The position numbers and the translations under genes are program-made. Under the pieces are notes generated by a model. The model saw nothing but the letters and a program-made list of their open reading frames with translations. It was not told the origin of the DNA and ran no database searches. A stretch of 64,000 bases of DNA from Pseudomonas sp. BGr12 (GTDB lineage Bacteria > Pseudomonadota > Gammaproteobacteria > Pseudomonadales > Pseudomonadaceae): assembly GCF_030272895.1 (NCBI RefSeq), contig NZ_JALRNF010000010.1:76465-140464 (forward strand), written 5' to 3'. Below are positions 61,315 through 64,000 of the stretch, one piece after another (position 1 is the first letter of the stretch; every line of letters starts with the position of its first letter).

Positions 61315-61673
61315 GGGCACTCGTGCACAAAGATCCGCCATTCGGACCCCGTCTGTATTAGCAGTCAGCGGGGCAAAGGCAAGGCCTGGTAAGAAAATTA
61401 AACGATTAAGGTATGACCACATTGTACACAGCCGCAGCGATTTCTGCAGGGGGTGATGGCCTTTATAGCTGCTCGGCGAAATTATCTGCGCACAACAACG
61501 AAAACATTATTTGCATTCTTTGTATACAAACGCATAATCCATCCGTGCAACTTCCTGACTCAGAAGTCAACAAACAGTCCGGTCGACTGCCACCCCACCC
61601 GCCTCGTGGAGCCCCCCAGTGCGTGCGCAGGACTGGCTCTGAAAAACAAGAAAAGACTTGAGGAGTACATGCT
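61315..61673. other. Divergent regulatory region between GntR gene and purine permease
   Basis: No gene is supported in these 359 bases. It holds TTGTACACA (61422-61430), the perfect palindrome TTTGTATACAAA (61519-61530) and CCTGACTCAGAAGTCA (61554-61569). The last matches the xdhA upstream inverted repeat. Confidence 0.55.
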
Positions 61674-63023
61674 GTGGAAAGCCGCAAATCCGAAGCCCCT
61701 ACGCTGGATCTTGCCCCACCGCTCGAAACGAGCTGGCTGGAGCGGATTTTCAAACTCAAGCTACATGGCACCACCGTCAAGACCGAAATGATCGCCGGGT
61801 TGACCACCTTCATCACCATGGCCTACATCATCTTCGTCAACCCCAACATCATGGCCGATGCCGGCATCGATCACGGTGCGGCCTTCGTCGCCACCTGCAT
61901 CGCCGCCGCCCTGGGCTGCCTGCTGATGGGCCTGTACGCCAACTGGCCGGTCGGCCTGGCACCGGGCATGGGGCTCAACGCCTTCTTTACCTATACCGTG
62001 GTCGGGACCATGGGCTACACCTGGGAGGCCGCACTGGGCGCGGTGTTCGTCTCCGGGGTGCTGTTCATGCTGCTGACCTTGTCGCGGGTGCGCGAATGGC
62101 TGCTCAACAGCATTCCGGTGAGCCTGCGTCATGCAATGGGTGCCGGCGTCGGATTGTTTCTCGGACTGATCGGTCTTAAAACCGCTGGGATTGTCGTCGA
62201 CAGCCCGGCAACCCTGATCAAGCTCGGCTCCCTGCACGAGCCTGGCCCTTTGCTTGCGGCCATCTGCTTCTTGATGATCGCGGTGCTCAGCTACCACCGG
62301 GTGTTCGGCGCGATCCTGATCAGCATCATCAGCGTGACCCTGGCAGGCTGGGGCCTGGGGCTGGTCGAATACGGCGGCCTGTTCTCGCTGCCGCCGAGCC
62401 TGGCACCGACCTGGATGGCGATGGACGTGGCGGGTGTGTTCAACGTCAGCATGATCGCCGTGGTGTTCGCCTTCCTCTTCGTGCACATGTTCGACACCGC
62501 CGGCACCCTAATGGGCGTAGCCCAGCGGGCCAACCTGGTGAATGCCGACGGGCGCATCGAAAACCTGTCGCGGGCCTTGAAGGCCGACAGTGCCTCGAGC
62601 GTGTTCGGTGCGGTGGTGGGTGTGCCGCCGGTGACCAGTTATGTAGAAAGTGCCGCCGGTGTCGCGGCCGGTGGCCGTACGGGCCTTACGGCAGTGGTGG
62701 TCGGCCTGTTCTTCATCGCGGCGATGTTCTTCGCCCCGCTGGCCGGGATGATCCCCGCCTATGCCACCGCCGGTGCGTTGATCTACGTCGCCATGCTGAT
62801 GATGGGCAGCATGGCCCACATCGAATGGGACGAGGCCACCGACAGCATTCCGGCCATCGTGACCGCGATCATGATGCCGCTGACCTTCTCGGTCGCCGAC
62901 GGCATCGCCCTGGGCTTTATCACTTATGTGGTGCTCAAGGCCGGTACCGGGCGTTTCAGCGAAATCTCGGCCAGCCTGTGGGTACTGACTGCGATCTTCA
63001 TTGCCAAGTTCGTGTTCCTGTAA
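61674..63023 (+). CDS. NCS2-family purine permease (AzgA/PbuG-like)
   Basis: 449-residue inner-membrane importer, probably for hypoxanthine, guanine or adenine by proton symport. About 12-14 membrane segments; family motifs include EMIAGLTTFITMAYIIFVNP, GMGLNAFFTYTVV, LFVHMFDTAGTLMGVA and GAVVGVPPVTSYVESAAGVA. Start is GTG 61674 (MESRKSEAPT), giving the standard N-terminus. The purine context supports the assignment; exact substrate is not readable. Confidence 0.9.
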   Translation: MESRKSEAPTLDLAPPLETSWLERIFKLKLHGTTVKTEMIAGLTTFITMAYIIFVNPNIMADAGIDHGAAFVATCIAAALGCLLMGLYANWPVGLAPGMGLNAFFTYTVVGTMGYTWEAALGAVFVSGVLFMLLTLSRVREWLLNSIPVSLRHAMGAGVGLFLGLIGLKTAGIVVDSPATLIKLGSLHEPGPLLAAICFLMIAVLSYHRVFGAILISIISVTLAGWGLGLVEYGGLFSLPPSLAPTWMAMDVAGVFNVSMIAVVFAFLFVHMFDTAGTLMGVAQRANLVNADGRIENLSRALKADSASSVFGAVVGVPPVTSYVESAAGVAAGGRTGLTAVVVGLFFIAAMFFAPLAGMIPAYATAGALIYVAMLMMGSMAHIEWDEATDSIPAIVTAIMMPLTFSVADGIALGFITYVVLKAGTGRFSEISASLWVLTAIFIAKFVFL

Positions 63024-63043
63024 CCGATACGCTGCCCTACACC

Positions 63044-63070
63044 AAAGCCTCACCTTCGGGTGGGGCTTTT
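63044..63070 (+). terminator. Rho-independent terminator of the permease gene
   Basis: 11-bp stem AAAGCCTCACC / GGTGGGGCTTT (one G-U pair) with a stable TTCG tetraloop and a final TTTT, 20 bases after the stop codon. Confidence 0.92.
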
Positions 63071-63113
63071 GCACGATGACTGTACCGGCATCGCACCCCA
63101 GCACTCCATTTGC

Positions 63114-63611
63114 TTAAAGTTCGACAATGTCCTCGAGGCAGAAGCGCAGCACAGATTCGGTGACACTGAGAAAGCTCCGCTCGACCAGCACGGGAGTGCT
63201 CCTGGAGATATTCTCCTGACGTACCGTGAAGCCTACCCTCGTCCCCTCATGGTTGCGCAGATAGATTTGCGGTTTGGCTGCACTCCCTCCAAGCAACTCT
63301 ATCTTCCAGAATCCAGTGACGGACGCATTGTGGTACAAGCCCAGAAAGCCATTTCTACTGATCCCCAGCTTGGCTCCTCGATAGGGCCCCGGCGTGGCGT
63401 TGGTGATGTTGTAATGCAAACGATTGCCTCTGCTTTCGAGGAAATGGAAATTCAGCTCAGCGACGACCCCTCCATCACAAACATCATCCACGACCAACCA
63501 GCCGCCTGAGTCGAATTCACTCAGCTTCCTCGTCACCGCCACCATGCCCGAGCACCCTGCGCCCAGCGAACGCAGCCTTGCCTTGAACGATCCAATTGCT
63601 GCCAAATCCAT
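63114..63611 (-). CDS. Protein of unknown function (possibly C-terminal part of a broken gene)
   Basis: 165 residues that I do not recognise. Cysteines are few; it reads as a compact, beta-rich soluble domain (GGWLVVDDVCDGGVVAELNF, GFLGLYHNASVTGFWKIELL). ATG 63611 has GAGGGGG about 5 bases upstream and could be a real start. The frame remains sensible upstream of that ATG (GKVLFRTDYEGVE) until two TGA codons, which suggests continuity with the ORF at 63533-63907 by a one-base frameshift near 63645-63652. Confidence 0.5.
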   Translation of the reverse strand: MDLAAIGSFKARLRSLGAGCSGMVAVTRKLSEFDSGGWLVVDDVCDGGVVAELNFHFLESRGNRLHYNITNATPGPYRGAKLGISRNGFLGLYHNASVTGFWKIELLGGSAAKPQIYLRNHEGTRVGFTVRQENISRSTPVLVERSFLSVTESVLRFCLEDIVEL

Positions 63612-63907
63612 TTCAACCCCCTCGTAATCCGTTCGGAACAGGACCTTCCCGCCTCATCAGGTTGCGCCAGCGCATCCAGGCTCGAGGCTACAAGAGCATA
63701 CGAAGTCATCTGGCGCTCATCGAACCTGAACGCGTTCCCTCGGATGCGAGGCTCACAACGCGACACCAGCTCGTCCGGCGATGGGGCCCGCAAGCCAATC
63801 CGCAAACTGCAGGCAAAAAAAAGGTTCTTCACGGAATTCCGGGAACTAGGTTCCTTGGGCTTGGGCTTGGGCTTGGGCTTGGGTGTCGAGTCTGCGGGCT
63901 TATCCAT
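63533..63907 (-). pseudogene. N-terminal part of the same frameshifted unknown gene
   Basis: Open frame of 124 codons starting MDKPADSTPKPKPKPKPKEP; it overlaps the next gene by 79 bases in another frame. Residues up to about 88 (SSLDALAQPDEAG) read naturally, and a single extra G in the GGG run would continue them into GKVLFRTDYEGVEMDLAAIG. Beyond that point the frame loses protein character (SCSERITRGLKWIWQQ). This is an inference from reading alone. Confidence 0.45.
63855..63884. repeat. Hexanucleotide tandem repeat TTGGGC x4-5
   Basis: Four exact TTGGGC units plus one TTGGGT. Read on the minus strand it encodes the Pro-Lys repeat of the unknown protein, so unit gain or loss keeps the frame. 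Confidence 0.9.
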
Positions 63908-63949
63908 TCCATGCAGCGACGCGGCCGGCCCCTTCCGCCTTTACGGCGG

Positions 63950-63975
63950 CCTACTTTTCTCTTGGGAAAAGTAGG
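63950..63975. repeat. Perfect hairpin near the window end
   Basis: 10-bp inverted repeat CCTACTTTTC / GAAAAGTAGG around TCTTGG. Nothing else is recognised from 63908 to 64000. From memory, similar blocks recur near Rhs-type loci of Pseudomonas, but that is not verified here. Confidence 0.6.
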
Positions 63976-64000
63976 CAAAACCGCTTGCTCCTGCATCCGG

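Overview
The window is GC-rich Pseudomonas chromosome of the P. putida / P. entomophila type. This is inferred from gene content and order: pyoverdine genes pvdL-pvdS, tandem ccoNOQP operons, ccoGHIS, hemN-anr-apt-recR, ybaB-dnaX, ffs, ligA-zipA-smc, xdhABC-guaD and an NCS2 purine permease. It is also suggested by six copies of the inverted REP repeat GGAGCGGGCTTGCCCCGCGAT. No sequence search was run; names rest on motifs, lengths and neighbourhood.

Layout. (a) 1-9.0 kb, iron uptake: a truncated pvdL-like NRPS (minus), the sigma factor PvdS (plus) with a Fur box, and an IucB-type acetyltransferase (minus) with a perfect PvdS-type promoter box. (b) 9.0-11.6 kb: a periplasmic solute-binding-like protein, a DEDD exonuclease, ppnP and an alpha/beta hydrolase. 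(c) 11.6-26.7 kb, microaerobic respiration: two complete cbb3 oxidase operons, then ccoG, ccoH, ccoI, ccoS, a DsbD-like membrane protein, hemN and the oxygen sensor gene anr. ANR-type boxes lie upstream of the first ccoN, of ccoG and of hemN; I found none before the second ccoN. (d) 26.7-37.0 kb: apt and recR, then a plus-strand chaperone-usher fimbrial cluster (major subunit, chaperone, usher, two tandem tip-adhesin paralogues) that separates recR from ybaB-dnaX. (e) 37.2-46.3 kb: two very large minus-strand LRR proteins ending in NEL-type E3 ubiquitin ligase domains, on either side of the 4.5S SRP RNA gene. Only one keeps the catalytic CxD motif. (f) 46.4-54.1 kb: ligA, zipA and smc, preceded by a GntR regulator two bases from smc. 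(g) 54.4-63.0 kb, purine catabolism: xdhA, xdhB, xdhC, guaD, a second GntR regulator and a purine permease. Two short sequence motifs are shared between the xdhA and permease upstream regions. (h) 63.1-64.0 kb: an unrecognised gene that looks frameshifted, beside a hexanucleotide repeat and a hairpin.

How it fits together: the first part is an iron-starvation module (Fur to PvdS to pvdL and the acetyltransferase). The second is an oxygen-limitation module in which Anr probably drives one oxidase, its assembly genes and hemN. The third part is core housekeeping DNA into which surface and effector-like accessory genes have been inserted. The last is a purine salvage and catabolism island with its own regulators.

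Most interesting points: the NEL pair with one apparently dead ligase; a tandem adhesin duplication that left a piece of usher gene behind; the recR split; the shared purine-gene motifs; and the frameshifted terminal gene.
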